A DNA stretch of 64,000 nucleotides, from the NCBI GenBank assembly GCA_019359675.1, contig JAHHGX010000003.1:1-64000 (forward strand), written 5' to 3'. This DNA comes from Calothrix sp. FI2-JRJ7 (GTDB lineage Bacteria > Cyanobacteriota > Cyanobacteriia > Cyanobacteriales > Nostocaceae). This document shows positions 8,640 through 16,505 of this stretch, one piece after another. Every line of letters begins with the position of its first letter. The stretch's first letter is position 1. The position numbers and the translations under genes are program-made. Under the pieces are notes generated by a model that saw only the letters and a program-made list of their open reading frames with translations, did no database searches and was not told where the DNA came from.

Positions 8640-9384
8640 AACTTATTCTAATTATCAGAATACATTAATTGGTATTACAACATACGGGCGCCAGGACCCA
8701 ATTCCTTTTTCTTTACCCAGCACTTATTTAGACTCAGTGCGTAAAGCAGGTGGTACCCCAGTATTGTTACCACCAGGAGAAAGTAATGCAGCAACCCTAT
8801 TAAAACCACTTCATGGTTTGATAATTACAGGTGGAGGAGATATTAATCCAGCTTTGTATAACGGCGCCGCTCACCCGATGGTATATTCGGTTGATAACGA
8901 ACGCGATGCATTTGAAATCAACTTAGCAAAGTTCGCATTAGAAAATCACATACCTGTATTAGGAATTTGTCGAGGTTTACAAATACTGATTGTTGCCTCT
9001 GGTGGTACCTTAATACCGCATATCCCAGATGAGTATGGCACAGTAATTGCACATCGCTTAGAACCAGAACCAGGTATTCGTAAATCTACAGAACATGATG
9101 TAATAATTACACCCAACAGTCGCTTAGGAAAATTGATACAGAAAACTCATATATCAGTAGTTTCATGGCATCACCAAGCAGTAAATATACTACCATCTAA
9201 CTGGCGCCCGGTAGCTTACTCTGTCGAAGATAAAGTAATTGAAGCAGCAGAACATATACACCATCCTTGGGCTGTAGGAGTACAATGGCATCCCGAAATG
9301 TCCCAAAATGACCCTAACCATGAGCGTATATTTCAAGGATTTATAGAATCAACTTATAGTAAACAAAACCTATTATCAGCTTGA
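8632..9384 (+). CDS. Class I glutamine amidotransferase-like (peptidase C26) protein
   Basis: The 250-residue protein belongs to the gamma-glutamyl-GABA hydrolase/PuuD group, which cleaves gamma-glutamyl bonds. It shows the nucleophile elbow GICRGLQ with its Cys near residue 112, the substrate-binding GGGDINP segment, and VQWHPEMS with the His-Glu pair. Length and motif order match the family. The start codon lies inside the last codons of the upstream NTPase-WD40 gene, an eight-base overlap that suggests translational coupling. A substrate cannot be named from sequence. A role in amino-acid or polyamine breakdown is usual for the family, but the link to a STAND regulator is unusual. Confidence 0.88.
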   Translation: MSKTYSNYQNTLIGITTYGRQDPIPFSLPSTYLDSVRKAGGTPVLLPPGESNAATLLKPLHGLIITGGGDINPALYNGAAHPMVYSVDNERDAFEINLAKFALENHIPVLGICRGLQILIVASGGTLIPHIPDEYGTVIAHRLEPEPGIRKSTEHDVIITPNSRLGKLIQKTHISVVSWHHQAVNILPSNWRPVAYSVEDKVIEAAEHIHHPWAVGVQWHPEMSQNDPNHERIFQGFIESTYSKQNLLSA

Positions 9385-9424
9385 GATAATCTCCCAACCA
9401 ACGGCATTGTAAAGTAGAGGGTAA

Positions 9425-9441
9425 GGTGGGCACTGCCCACC
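9425..9441. terminator. Hairpin after the amidotransferase gene
   Basis: Eight-base perfect arms (GGTGGGCA / TGCCCACC) meet across one C. There is no T-run, so it may be a dispersed GGTGGGCACTGCCCACC repeat serving as an mRNA 3' end rather than a classic terminator. Confidence 0.45.
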
Positions 9442-9568
9442 CTACGATTAGATATTAGGGTAATCTTGATGGAGACCTAACTTTACAAGGATTGGAAAAA
9501 AAGGCGCCTTTAATTGCCTAGGCTGTGAAAAACAGCAACAACTAAGCAGGAATATTTAGTGCAAAATA

Positions 9569-10288
9569 TCAATAATCTTGTAATAAATCATCGAATCCAG
9601 ACCATAGCATATTCAACCCATTCGCCATAAGAAAGGCGCCTTCAATAGTAGTATCTAACAATTCAGGGTTATCTCTAATAACTAAACTAGTTAAATCTAA
9701 AGCTTCGTGTGCGTGTCTTGTTTCTATTCCTTCGCTAAAACAATCAGAAAAATAAGCTTCTTCCTTAATAAAAGGGAAACATTTAGATAAACTATTCATA
9801 ATCGCGCGCATCCAATCATCGGCAAACATTTCTATTATGCACCACGGTCCCAATGATTTTGGATATAGTTTTTGTATTAATAAAATAAACTTTGCTGTAA
9901 TTGGGTCAAGAATATTTTGTAATGTATTTAAACTACCAAACTCTTCGTCATCAATTAAAATTTTGGCGCCCATTCGTACAAATGCGCGAGTTAATTGATA
10001 ATGATGGGTATCACCATTCATTAAACCATCATCATCGTTAATAACTCGCAGCTTACGTACTCGCAGTCTTGGACTGTCAAGGTGTGGTATGTGATATACC
10101 ATGACGCGCGTGGCATGACATGCTGCTTGATATCGTAGGTGTAAATGTCCTAGTAAATTTCGATTATTCAGCTTTTCGCTGCTTAACGAACGTAAATTGG
10201 CAAAGAAGGTATGTTGCGATGGTAAATGTTCTTGATAAAGCTTTGTTATGTATTTTTGAAATATTTGCTCGGCATTTTGAGTTGCCAT
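9569..10288 (-). CDS. Haem-oxygenase-fold (TenA/CADD-like) protein
   Basis: This 239-residue, mostly helical soluble protein resembles the iron-containing redox enzymes of the haem-oxygenase-like fold. Possible metal ligands are spread along the helices: DTHHYQL near residue 93, CIIEMFADDW near 150 and ETRHAHEALD near 190, an E/H/D pattern typical of diiron HDO proteins. This assignment comes from pattern and length only. Family members range from thiaminases to amino-acid-consuming oxidases, so no reaction is claimed. It starts at ATG 10288 with a standard-looking leader. The gene is alone; a repeat copy lies upstream at 10358. Confidence 0.55.
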   Translation of the reverse strand: MATQNAEQIFQKYITKLYQEHLPSQHTFFANLRSLSSEKLNNRNLLGHLHLRYQAACHATRVMVYHIPHLDSPRLRVRKLRVINDDDGLMNGDTHHYQLTRAFVRMGAKILIDDEEFGSLNTLQNILDPITAKFILLIQKLYPKSLGPWCIIEMFADDWMRAIMNSLSKCFPFIKEEAYFSDCFSEGIETRHAHEALDLTSLVIRDNPELLDTTIEGAFLMANGLNMLWSGFDDLLQDY

Positions 10289-10357
10289 ATATTTAAAACT
10301 AAATAGTAGGCTTTCATTCTAATTTATTATTTATCAAAGTAAAATAAACAGCCAAGG

Positions 10358-10375
10358 ATGCCTGTTCCACAAGAG
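10358..10375. repeat. 18-bp direct repeat, left copy
   Basis: ATGCCTGTTCCACAAGAG is identical to 11396-11413. The two copies bracket the small membrane ORF, padR and its partner gene. A partial inverted copy (GTGGAACAGGCAT) sits at 58039-58051, so the motif is dispersed. Confidence 0.8.
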
Positions 10376-10390
10376 TAATAATTTATTTTC

Positions 10391-10609
10391 TTAGGGGATA
10401 CGAGAAATGTTGCAGCCATCAATTTCTGGTGTTGCGAATGCATCTAATGACCCTAAAGGAGGTCTTTTTGGCGCCCTTACATCACTCGCTGCTGGATAGT
10501 CTGGGTCAATTTTTCTCACAACTGGAAGTTGGAGCGCTTGGCATAGCTCGAAAAGTGCCCAAAATAAGCTGGTTGCAGAAACTGTGATTAGTAAGTATGC
10601 ATGTATCAT
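10391..10609 (-). CDS. Small hypothetical protein with an N-terminal hydrophobic helix
   Basis: The 72-residue ORF starts with a hydrophobic stretch (about residues 3-25) and continues with a proline-rich polar tail. This could be a signal anchor with a short periplasmic tail. It matches no family I know. It is divergent from the PadR gene and shares the AT-rich intergenic region with GATATATC elements, which makes co-regulation plausible. The length is short enough that it may be a chance ORF. Confidence 0.35.
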   Translation of the reverse strand: MIHAYLLITVSATSLFWALFELCQALQLPVVRKIDPDYPAASDVRAPKRPPLGSLDAFATPEIDGCNISRIP

Positions 10610-10617
10610 AGGTTCAA

Positions 10618-10667
10618 ATATATCTAAAATGGATATATTATATTATGATATATCTAGATTCGATATA
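10618..10667. promoter_or_regulatory. Repeated GATATAT elements, probable PadR operator
   Basis: ATATATC (10618-10624) and GATATAT (10632-10638) form an inverted repeat. A palindromic GATATATC follows at 10647-10654 and another GATATA at 10662. They fill the gap upstream of the padR-like gene. PadR proteins usually repress their own promoter by binding AT-rich dyads, so self-regulation is a reasonable inference. Confidence 0.5.
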
Positions 10668-10679
10668 AAGTGATTAAAT

Positions 10680-11018
10680 ATGAAACCTATTGATTTTTTG
10701 CCGCTAAAACCCGCAGTGTTTCATATACTGCTTTCGCTTGCTGATGCTGACCGTCACGGTTATGGAATTATGCAGGAGGTGCAAGTTCGGACGGGTGGTT
10801 TGGTTAAGCTTGGCCCTGGAACGCTTTATACAGCTATTAAGCGTTTGGTTATAGATAAGTTAATTGTGGAATGTGAGGGTACAGGCGCCTGTGATGATGA
10901 GAGACGACGGTATTACAGTATTACTGGGTTGGGACGAGAGGTTATTGGGTTGGAAGCGAAGCGGTTGGAGGAGCTGGTGGATATGGCAAGAACTAAAAAT
11001 CTGCTTTCATCGATTTAA
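10680..11018 (+). CDS. PadR-family transcriptional regulator
   Basis: The 112-residue winged-helix repressor is typical of the short PadR class. The N-terminal domain shows LLSLADADRHGYGIMQEV and the recognition-helix region LGPGTLYTAIKRL, followed by the beta-wing RRRYYSITGLG and a C-terminal helix for dimerisation. PadR proteins respond to small molecules and often control envelope or efflux genes. The next gene, 25 bases downstream with a strong AAGGAGG site, is a small membrane protein often found beside this type of regulator. GATATAT dyads immediately upstream suggest autoregulation. Confidence 0.92.
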   Translation: MKPIDFLPLKPAVFHILLSLADADRHGYGIMQEVQVRTGGLVKLGPGTLYTAIKRLVIDKLIVECEGTGACDDERRRYYSITGLGREVIGLEAKRLEELVDMARTKNLLSSI

Positions 11019-11043
11019 ATACGCTAATCAAAGGAGGAAGTTT

Positions 11044-11379
11044 ATGTCAGTTTCACGATTAGCGCTTAAGTTATCGGTTGGGATTTATAGTTGTTTGTTG
11101 GTTATTTATCCTGTTGGGTTTCGACGTGAGTTTGGTAAGCAGATGGTTATGGTGTTTGAGGATATGGCGAAGGATGCTATGCGTGTTGGGGGGGTTTGGG
11201 GTTTGGTGGGAGTTTGGTATTTGGTTTTGTCTGAGTTGTGGAGTACTGCGCGGGAGCAGCATTTACTTGCAGGGAGTTATTTTCGTTTTTTGAGGATTAG
11301 GAATTGTGTTTTGCAGGCTTTTTTTAGTTTGATGGGGTTGGTTGGGGGACTTTGGTGGGCGATGGGGGGGAAGCACTGA
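11044..11379 (+). CDS. Small membrane protein partner of PadR
   Basis: The 111-residue protein has a soluble N-terminal helix with YPVGFRREFGKQM, then a membrane segment near the C-terminus (FSLMGLVGGLWWAM). The pattern of YP.FR.EFG..M followed by a conserved W and LSEL resembles the small permease-prefix proteins found downstream of PadR regulators. I chose ATG 11044 because AAAGGAGG lies about seven bases upstream; the frame is open further back into padR but without a ribosome site. The DNA is very rich in GGG/TTG on this strand, unlike neighbouring genes. The molecular function is unknown. Confidence 0.7.
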   Translation: MSVSRLALKLSVGIYSCLLVIYPVGFRREFGKQMVMVFEDMAKDAMRVGGVWGLVGVWYLVLSELWSTAREQHLLAGSYFRFLRIRNCVLQAFFSLMGLVGGLWWAMGGKH

Positions 11380-11395
11380 ATTTGTAACAGTTCGT

Positions 11396-11413
11396 ATGCC
11401 TGTTCCACAAGAG
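11396..11413. repeat. 18-bp direct repeat, right copy
   Basis: Identical to 10358-10375 (ATGCCTGTTCCACAAGAG). It lies 16 bases after the membrane protein gene and 86 bases before ddl. Confidence 0.8.
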
Positions 11414-11499
11414 GAGGCAAATATTATATTTTGCTCTTGTAGTAAAAGTGCCATGTTGTGGTAATCTATTCAGGATTTGATGGAGAAGTGGAGGATGTC

Positions 11500-12564
11500 A
11501 TGGCGAAACTGCGAGTCGGACTTTTGTTTGGTGGTCGTTCGGGCGAGCATGAAGTATCAATAAAATCTGCACGTGCGATACAAGGCGCCTTAAGTGCTGA
11601 TGAAAATGCTAGTAAATATGATGTGCTGCCTTTTTATATTCAAAAAGATGGTTTGTGGCAAGCTCCTGCAACTGCACAACAAGTTTTAGATAGTGGTGAA
11701 GCTTTACAAAATCTTGTCCCTTCTCCAAATTTATGGCAATTCCCTGCTGAAGCCAATCAAGTTGATGTTTGGTTTCCTATCCTCCACGGGCCTAATGGTG
11801 AAGATGGCACTATTCAAGGTTTACTGACGCTGATGCAAGTACCTTATGTTGGTTCCGGTGTACTGGGGTCAGCGGCAGGTATGGACAAAATCGCCATGAA
11901 GGATGTTTTTGCACAAGCTGGTTTGGCTCAAGTTAAGTATGTTGTGGTGACACGCGCACAAGTTTATTCTAATCCTTGTGTTTTTCCGAAGCTTTGTGAT
12001 GATATTGAAGCTAATTTGGGATATCCTTGCTTCGTTAAACCTGCAAATTTGGGGTCTTCTGTTGGTATTGCCAAAGTTCGTAACCGTACTGAGCTAGAAG
12101 CTGCTCTTGATAATGCTGCTAGTTATGACCGTCGAATTATTGTTGAACAAGGAGTAATTGCTAGAGAAGTTGAATGCGCGGTTTTAGGGAATGATAATCC
12201 TAAAGCTTCTGTTCTCGGTGAAATTACTTTCAGTAGTGATTTTTATGACTACAAAACTAAATATACAGAGGGACTGGCAGAATTACTGATTCCGGCGCCG
12301 TTACCTTCTTCTGTAGTCTCGCAAATACAAGAGATGGCAATACGAGCATTTGCCGCAGTGGATGCAGCAGGGTTGTCGCGGGTAGATTTCTTTTATGTTG
12401 AATCAACAGGAGAAATACTGATTAATGAAATTAATACGCTACCTGGGTTTACAGCAACAAGTATGTATCCTCAAATGTGGGCACACACTGGTGTACCTTT
12501 TACTAACCTCGTTGACCAATTAATACAGTTCGCACTCGAACGACATTCTTCAACAAAGTCCTGA
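11500..12564 (+). CDS. ddl: D-alanine--D-alanine ligase
   Basis: Ddl joins two D-Ala residues with ATP in the cytoplasm to make the dipeptide for peptidoglycan precursors. The ATP-grasp features are clear: [14 protein letters not shown] at the N-terminus, [13 protein letters not shown], the [16 protein letters not shown]-binding segment, and [10 protein letters not shown] with metal-binding Glu/Asn and the omega loop. I chose ATG 11500 because GAGGA precedes it at a good distance and [12 protein letters not shown] is the usual N-terminus; a GTG at 11458 would add 14 residues. The gene is 354 residues, normal for the family. It is probably a single-gene unit. Confidence 0.96.
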   Translation: MAKLRVGLLFGGRSGEHEVSIKSARAIQGALSADENASKYDVLPFYIQKDGLWQAPATAQQVLDSGEALQNLVPSPNLWQFPAEANQVDVWFPILHGPNGEDGTIQGLLTLMQVPYVGSGVLGSAAGMDKIAMKDVFAQAGLAQVKYVVVTRAQVYSNPCVFPKLCDDIEANLGYPCFVKPANLGSSVGIAKVRNRTELEAALDNAASYDRRIIVEQGVIAREVECAVLGNDNPKASVLGEITFSSDFYDYKTKYTEGLAELLIPAPLPSSVVSQIQEMAIRAFAAVDAAGLSRVDFFYVESTGEILINEINTLPGFTATSMYPQMWAHTGVPFTNLVDQLIQFALERHSSTKS

Positions 12565-12755
12565 TTATCGTTTTCTTTCATCAGTAGATTAGGTGCGTTA
12601 AGTCTAAATAAATACCAAAATTTAGTCAAAAGGGTGGTTTTTTGTAGCCGATGTATCAGAAAAATGCTACAAAGAGCGACATTTTGCTACGGATACTCAA
12701 CGTGTATTCCAGATGTACAATTAGCCGGATAGAGGGGTATAAATCCGCAAAAATC

Positions 12756-13436
12756 ATGGAAAACAGTCAGAGAGTACAGCAGGAGACAAGTGACGCTGGC
12801 ACTCCAGCACCTGAAAACGCACCTGAACATAAACCTGAAAAAACGGTTGTATCAAAGCACAAATCAGCGTTAGGGTTCTTTATACGCTTGATTGCTTATC
12901 ATCCTTGGCTTTTGGTGGTAGCTTTACTTGGCCTATTTGCTGGTGGTGCCGTGCTATCAGTTTATAGCCTGGGGTATGCAGGACGTTTAGAAGAGTCGCA
13001 GACGAATGATATGACTGAGGAAGCTCAAGTAGAAATAGTTGAGTCTAGTCCTAGTCCAACTGCCGAAAAAAGCGGTCCATTTCCAATATGGGTGGTTATG
13101 GCGATTGCTTTGAGTTGTGGAGGTGGGTGTTTGGTTATTTTCCGCTGGCTTAACAGTTCTAAGCTTTCTTCAAAAAACCAAAAGCGTGTTAACCGCTACG
13201 AAGAACGTATCGCTCAACGTCGTTATTATCAAACAGAACCACAGGCGCCTAAAAAGCCCCCGGTTTTTGTACCACCAAAAACAAGTACACATGCTCCTCC
13301 GACAACACGCAAGACAAATACAACAGTTACTATCTTGCCACCTCATAACAATTCTTTGGACATCCGCCAGGAACCTCTAGCTCAACCCGTCGAAGCCCGC
13401 AAGCAAAACCCCATTTCTTTTGTTGTGCGTAAGTAA
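12756..13436 (+). CDS. Two-pass membrane protein, unknown function
   Basis: The 226-residue protein has a polar N-terminus, a hydrophobic segment near residues 48-70 (WLLVVALLGLFAGGAV), a polar loop, a second segment near 108-130 (IWVVMAIALSCGGGCL), then a long Arg/Pro-rich tail. Both ends are probably cytoplasmic. No catalytic motif is visible. I chose ATG 12756, which gives a normal polar start; an ATG at 12651 would add 35 residues of atypical sequence. A terminator-like hairpin follows at 13466. Confidence 0.65.
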   Translation: MENSQRVQQETSDAGTPAPENAPEHKPEKTVVSKHKSALGFFIRLIAYHPWLLVVALLGLFAGGAVLSVYSLGYAGRLEESQTNDMTEEAQVEIVESSPSPTAEKSGPFPIWVVMAIALSCGGGCLVIFRWLNSSKLSSKNQKRVNRYEERIAQRRYYQTEPQAPKKPPVFVPPKTSTHAPPTTRKTNTTVTILPPHNNSLDIRQEPLAQPVEARKQNPISFVVRK

Positions 13437-13465
13437 CAGTCCAAGTAAAGAAACCAATATTTGCC

Positions 13466-13498
13466 AAAAAACCGGGCTTTTGAGTAAACCCGGTTTTT
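13466..13498 (+). terminator. Terminator-like hairpin of the AAACCGGGTTT family
   Basis: Arms AAAAACCGGGCTT (13466-13478) and AAACCCGGTTTTT (13486-13498) pair at 12 of 13 positions and end in five T residues. It follows the membrane protein gene. It shares its core with the repeats at 4389 and 13997. Confidence 0.7.
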
Positions 13499-13573
13499 GA
13501 ATGTCTGAAAGGAAATATACAATTTTATATTTATTTTATAAGAAAAATACTCAAAACTAAATTATCAAGAAAC

Positions 13574-13697
13574 TTGCCAGATTGGCAACTCACCCCTGAA
13601 TTCGTCGGTTATCTTGAACAAAGATAAACGACTTCAAGGGTGTTGTTATCAGGGTGTACTCAACTACCAAACACCATTGCCAGAGCCAATCTGGCAA
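13574..13697. repeat. MITE-like element with 13-bp inverted ends and a long internal hairpin
   Basis: The ends TTGCCAGATTGGC (13574-13586) and GCCAATCTGGCAA (13685-13697) are perfect inverted repeats 124 bases apart overall. Inside, 13591-13615 and 13621-13642 form a long imperfect stem with a GAACA loop. No ORF fits. It could be a non-autonomous transposable element or the gene of a structured RNA. Confidence 0.55.
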
Positions 13698-13996
13698 CTA
13701 TTTAATCAGATTATATTGATGATATAAAAAGCATCTACTACCTGATAACAAGTACCTTTACTTAAGTAATATTATCTAATATCAAAATATTTACTTATCC
13801 AAATATTTAAGTTTGGTATTCATCGCATCAGAGATAAACGTAAAAACGTTGTTGTCCACACATTAGCCCCCTAAGAGACAACGTTTTACTAAATTTCTGT
13901 TCGCTTCAGCGGTGAATGCTGGAGCGGGAGTGAAAAGCGCTTGATATGCTTCCTCCCGCTCCTCTTTTTTTATAATGTAGGTTGGGTGGAGGAACG

Positions 13997-14121
13997 GAAC
14001 CCAACCAAGAAACCGGGTTCCTGTTGATATCCTGTAATAAAGATGACAACTTGAACCCAACCAAGAAACCGGGTTTCTGTTGATATCCTGTAATAAAGAT
14101 GACAACTTTGGGTAGAAACCC
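13997..14121. repeat. Two tandem 56-bp repeats with AAACCGGGTTTCT cores
   Basis: Units 13997-14052 and 14053-14108 both run from GAACCCAACCAAGAAACC to GATGACAACTT. A third partial core, GAAACCCGGTTTCT, follows at about 14115. The element belongs to the same family as the 85-bp repeats after miaB. Confidence 0.85.
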
Positions 14122-14226
14122 GGTTTCTGTATCAAAGTAATAAAAAAGCTAATCAAATTTATTTTATCAGCCACACAAAGAAATATAAATCAATTTAGAA
14201 TAGTTATTAAAGAGAAGGAGTTATAT

Positions 14227-14660
14227 ATGTCAACTCAAAAAAATATAAAGAATTTGACAAAATTGTTGACCGTGTTGTTTCAATTATAGAAAGTAAAAAT
14301 GATAGCGAGCAAACCGTACAGAATTTGACTCGTTTAGAAGAAGCGCATTTTGCTACATCGCAACTTATCACTAGCTTACAGGCAGAACACTTAGCAGCAT
14401 CTAACCGGATGACTCGGATTGAAGAAGTACATATAGCTGCATCACAGAGAATGGACAAGATAGAATCTGCAATCGAATCAAATGCTGCTTCTATCAAAGA
14501 ACTGAACACAGCAGTTGCTAATATATTTAACATTGTCAGTATCAGTCAGCAGAATTTTGAAGTGATTCAGAAAAATTTTGAAGTCGTTGTTTCCCAAATT
14601 AAAGGACTTCAGTCAGAAAGTCGTAATATTCTTGACCATTTGTTTGGTATACAAGAATAA
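14227..14660 (+). CDS. Coiled-coil protein, start separated by an A7 frameshift
   Basis: The main open frame from 14325 gives 111 residues of heptad-rich helix (RLEEAHFATSQLITSLQAEH and similar). The same frame is open back to the start region, reading YKEFDKIVDRVVSIIESKN, but has no start codon there. An ATG at 14227 sits six bases after AGAAGGAG, a strong ribosome site, yet its own frame ends after 20 codons. The two frames meet at a run of seven A residues (14236-14242), where one extra A would join them into a protein of about 144 residues. The function is unknown; similar coiled-coil proteins are common in cyanobacteria. It may be a slippage gene, a pseudogene, or carry a base-calling error. 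Confidence 0.6.
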
Positions 14661-14765
14661 TTATGTTCAAGTAGATAATTAAGCTTTTATGTCTTTAAAT
14701 GTATACTAAATATTTAGATTCCCGACAATGCAACGAGCCAAGCAGGTCGGGAATCTGAGTTTTAA

Positions 14766-15701
14766 CTAACAGTAACCGCTTTCTTGTAAAAACCTTACTG
14801 CTGTTTTATTTATAATAGCCGAGGCGCCGAACGAAGCGTCATGACAGCAGTTAGGAATGATATTTAAATATGAATTTGGAATACATTCTTGTAACTTTTT
14901 ACCATCGCTTGCAGGAAACCATGAATCTTGCTTACCCCATAAAATTAACGTAGGACAGCTAATTTTAAAAAGATTGTTTTGAGTATTAGTTAACCAATTT
15001 GGTTTGTTAGCTTGTGCTAGCTCTATTTCTTGCGCGGCAATTTTTAATTCTTCCGCAACCTTGGTTAAAGTTCCAGGAAACTCAATATATGGATAAGTAA
15101 TCCAATATACGTCTTCTGGTGTTAGCGTAGAGGGGTCGTATAAAACACTACGCCGCTCAATTGCCATAACTTCGCGAACCAAAGGAGCAAACAAGTAACT
15201 TAGACGTGAAGTATCAATAGCTTGTATAACTTCTATTGGTATTTGAGAAAGCAAAGACATTCCCCAATGCGGCAAACGCTTGGCAAAAATAGGTACATTT
15301 ACTACTATTAGTCTTGCAATTAACTGTGGATACTTTTGCGAAGCAGCGAGAGCAACTAAGGCACCCAAAGATTCAGCGACAATAATAGCAGGCTCATTAC
15401 ACAACGCACGAATTACTCTAGCTAATTCTGTAACTTGATGTCCTTGTTGCTCGCGACGCGATATCGGTTTATCAGAGAAACCATAACCTTTGGCATCAAA
15501 ACAAATTACACGAAAATATTTCGATAAAGGTTTAATGCTGTTACGCCAGTTATAACTCCAACTGCCAATACCGTGTAGTAAAAATAACGGTTTCCCGCTA
15601 CCAACTTCGCCATATGCAATTTTGACCGGATATCCGTTTGCGTCGGCAATAGTTAAGCTTTGCTTACCCAAAGGAAAATTCGTTCGCCACCAATCTCTCA
15701 T
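14766..15701 (-). CDS. Alpha/beta hydrolase
   Basis: The 311-residue protein has the alpha/beta-hydrolase order: oxyanion segment LLHGIGSWS near residue 42, nucleophile elbow VAESLGA near 109 (Ala in place of the first Gly of GxSxG), acid GKQDSW near 256, and catalytic His in NCCHDASF near 284. Such proteins hydrolyse esters, amides or haloalkanes; cyanobacterial homologues include haloalkane dehalogenase-like and lipase-like enzymes. No signal peptide is visible, so it is probably cytoplasmic. It stands alone on the minus strand, divergent from nothing close. The substrate is not predictable. Confidence 0.88.
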   Translation of the reverse strand: MRDWWRTNFPLGKQSLTIADANGYPVKIAYGEVGSGKPLFLLHGIGSWSYNWRNSIKPLSKYFRVICFDAKGYGFSDKPISRREQQGHQVTELARVIRALCNEPAIIVAESLGALVALAASQKYPQLIARLIVVNVPIFAKRLPHWGMSLLSQIPIEVIQAIDTSRLSYLFAPLVREVMAIERRSVLYDPSTLTPEDVYWITYPYIEFPGTLTKVAEELKIAAQEIELAQANKPNWLTNTQNNLFKISCPTLILWGKQDSWFPASDGKKLQECIPNSYLNIIPNCCHDASFGASAIINKTAVRFLQESGYC

Positions 15702-15837
15702 TTTAGCTTTTCCCTGCGGGACATGAATAGATTTTAGATTTTAGATTGAGTGATTGTAGTACAAAAAGATAAATTTGTGCTTTCTTGGAAAAAAAAGTTT
15801 ATTTTTTCAAGACAACTAAAACCTATAAGTGATTTAT

Positions 15838-16344
15838 TTAACCACTTGTCAAAATTGTCATTATCATTCTAACTAATATAACGGGTATTGCCACAAGCAC
15901 AATCGCCACGAGCAACAGTACAATTAAAACTCCTCCAATAAACCACTTATCAGCTTGTTTCTTCTGGCTTGGAAATTTTAAATATTCCTCTAATAACTTA
16001 ATATTGTTGGTATTGGCAGTCCATGCAAAGTCAAAGAAATCTCCTATTAATGGAACCGTACCAGCAAGTCCATCGATAGCTATATTAAATACCATTCTTC
16101 CCAAAGTCGAACGCGGCGCCCCTAAGCGTGCAGCTTCGAGGACAATATAACTAGACATTAGCACCCCTAAAAAGTCACCGACACCAGGTAACAGTCCAAT
16201 AACTGGGTCGAGACCAATACTTACTTGTGTACCAGGTATCACAATCGCTTTATCGAGTATCCGTGCAAGTTGTCGCAGTCGCTTTAAAGTCGGCGCCTTT
16301 GCTTCAGGCTCAATAGTAGAATATCGAAAAGGCTGTTGAGACAT
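15838..16344 (-). CDS. DUF4112 membrane protein
   Basis: The 168-residue protein fits DUF4112, with the conserved core IPGTQVSIGLDPVIGLLPG, GDFLGVLMSSYIV and GLAGTVPLIGDFFDFAW. It has several hydrophobic segments, including a long C-terminal one (residues 137-163), so it lies in a membrane. The biochemical role of the family is unknown. ATG 16344 gives a natural start. It is divergent from the SRPBCC gene at 16506, with about 160 AT-rich bases between. Confidence 0.88.
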   Translation of the reverse strand: MSQQPFRYSTIEPEAKAPTLKRLRQLARILDKAIVIPGTQVSIGLDPVIGLLPGVGDFLGVLMSSYIVLEAARLGAPRSTLGRMVFNIAIDGLAGTVPLIGDFFDFAWTANTNNIKLLEEYLKFPSQKKQADKWFIGGVLIVLLLVAIVLVAIPVILVRMIMTILTSG

Positions 16345-16505
16345 GGTTAAATATCCTTAAAGAGGCAGTTAGTAACATACCAGCATTTTGCTTGAATATT
16401 CTACGACTATGACAGCTTGTTTTTACAACAACTTAGTTATTTGTATCTATCTTTACTATTTGCCTTGACAAAATGTAGTTTATTCTATTTTCAGATTAAA
16501 AATAT

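Larger units (their letters stand above)
13499..14226. other. Repeat-rich intergenic region
   Basis: About 730 bases with no convincing gene. It holds a hairpin element with inverted ends (13574-13697), a GGTTGGGT inverted repeat (13980-14007), and two 56-bp tandem repeats with AAGAAACCGGGTT cores (13997-14108). A minus-strand frame across 13863-14174 is made of repeat sequence. Confidence 0.6.

Noticed and set aside
11071-11454. Two minus-strand ORFs opposite the PadR partner gene
   Set aside because: They are Pro/Asn/Thr-rich shadows produced by the GGG/TTG-rich plus-strand gene.
13863-14174. Minus-strand ORF of 103 codons
   Set aside because: Most of its length is the AAACCGGGTTTCT tandem repeat and the GGTTGGGT repeat read through. 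The repeated LLQDINRNP peptide comes from the DNA repeat, and there is no ribosome site.
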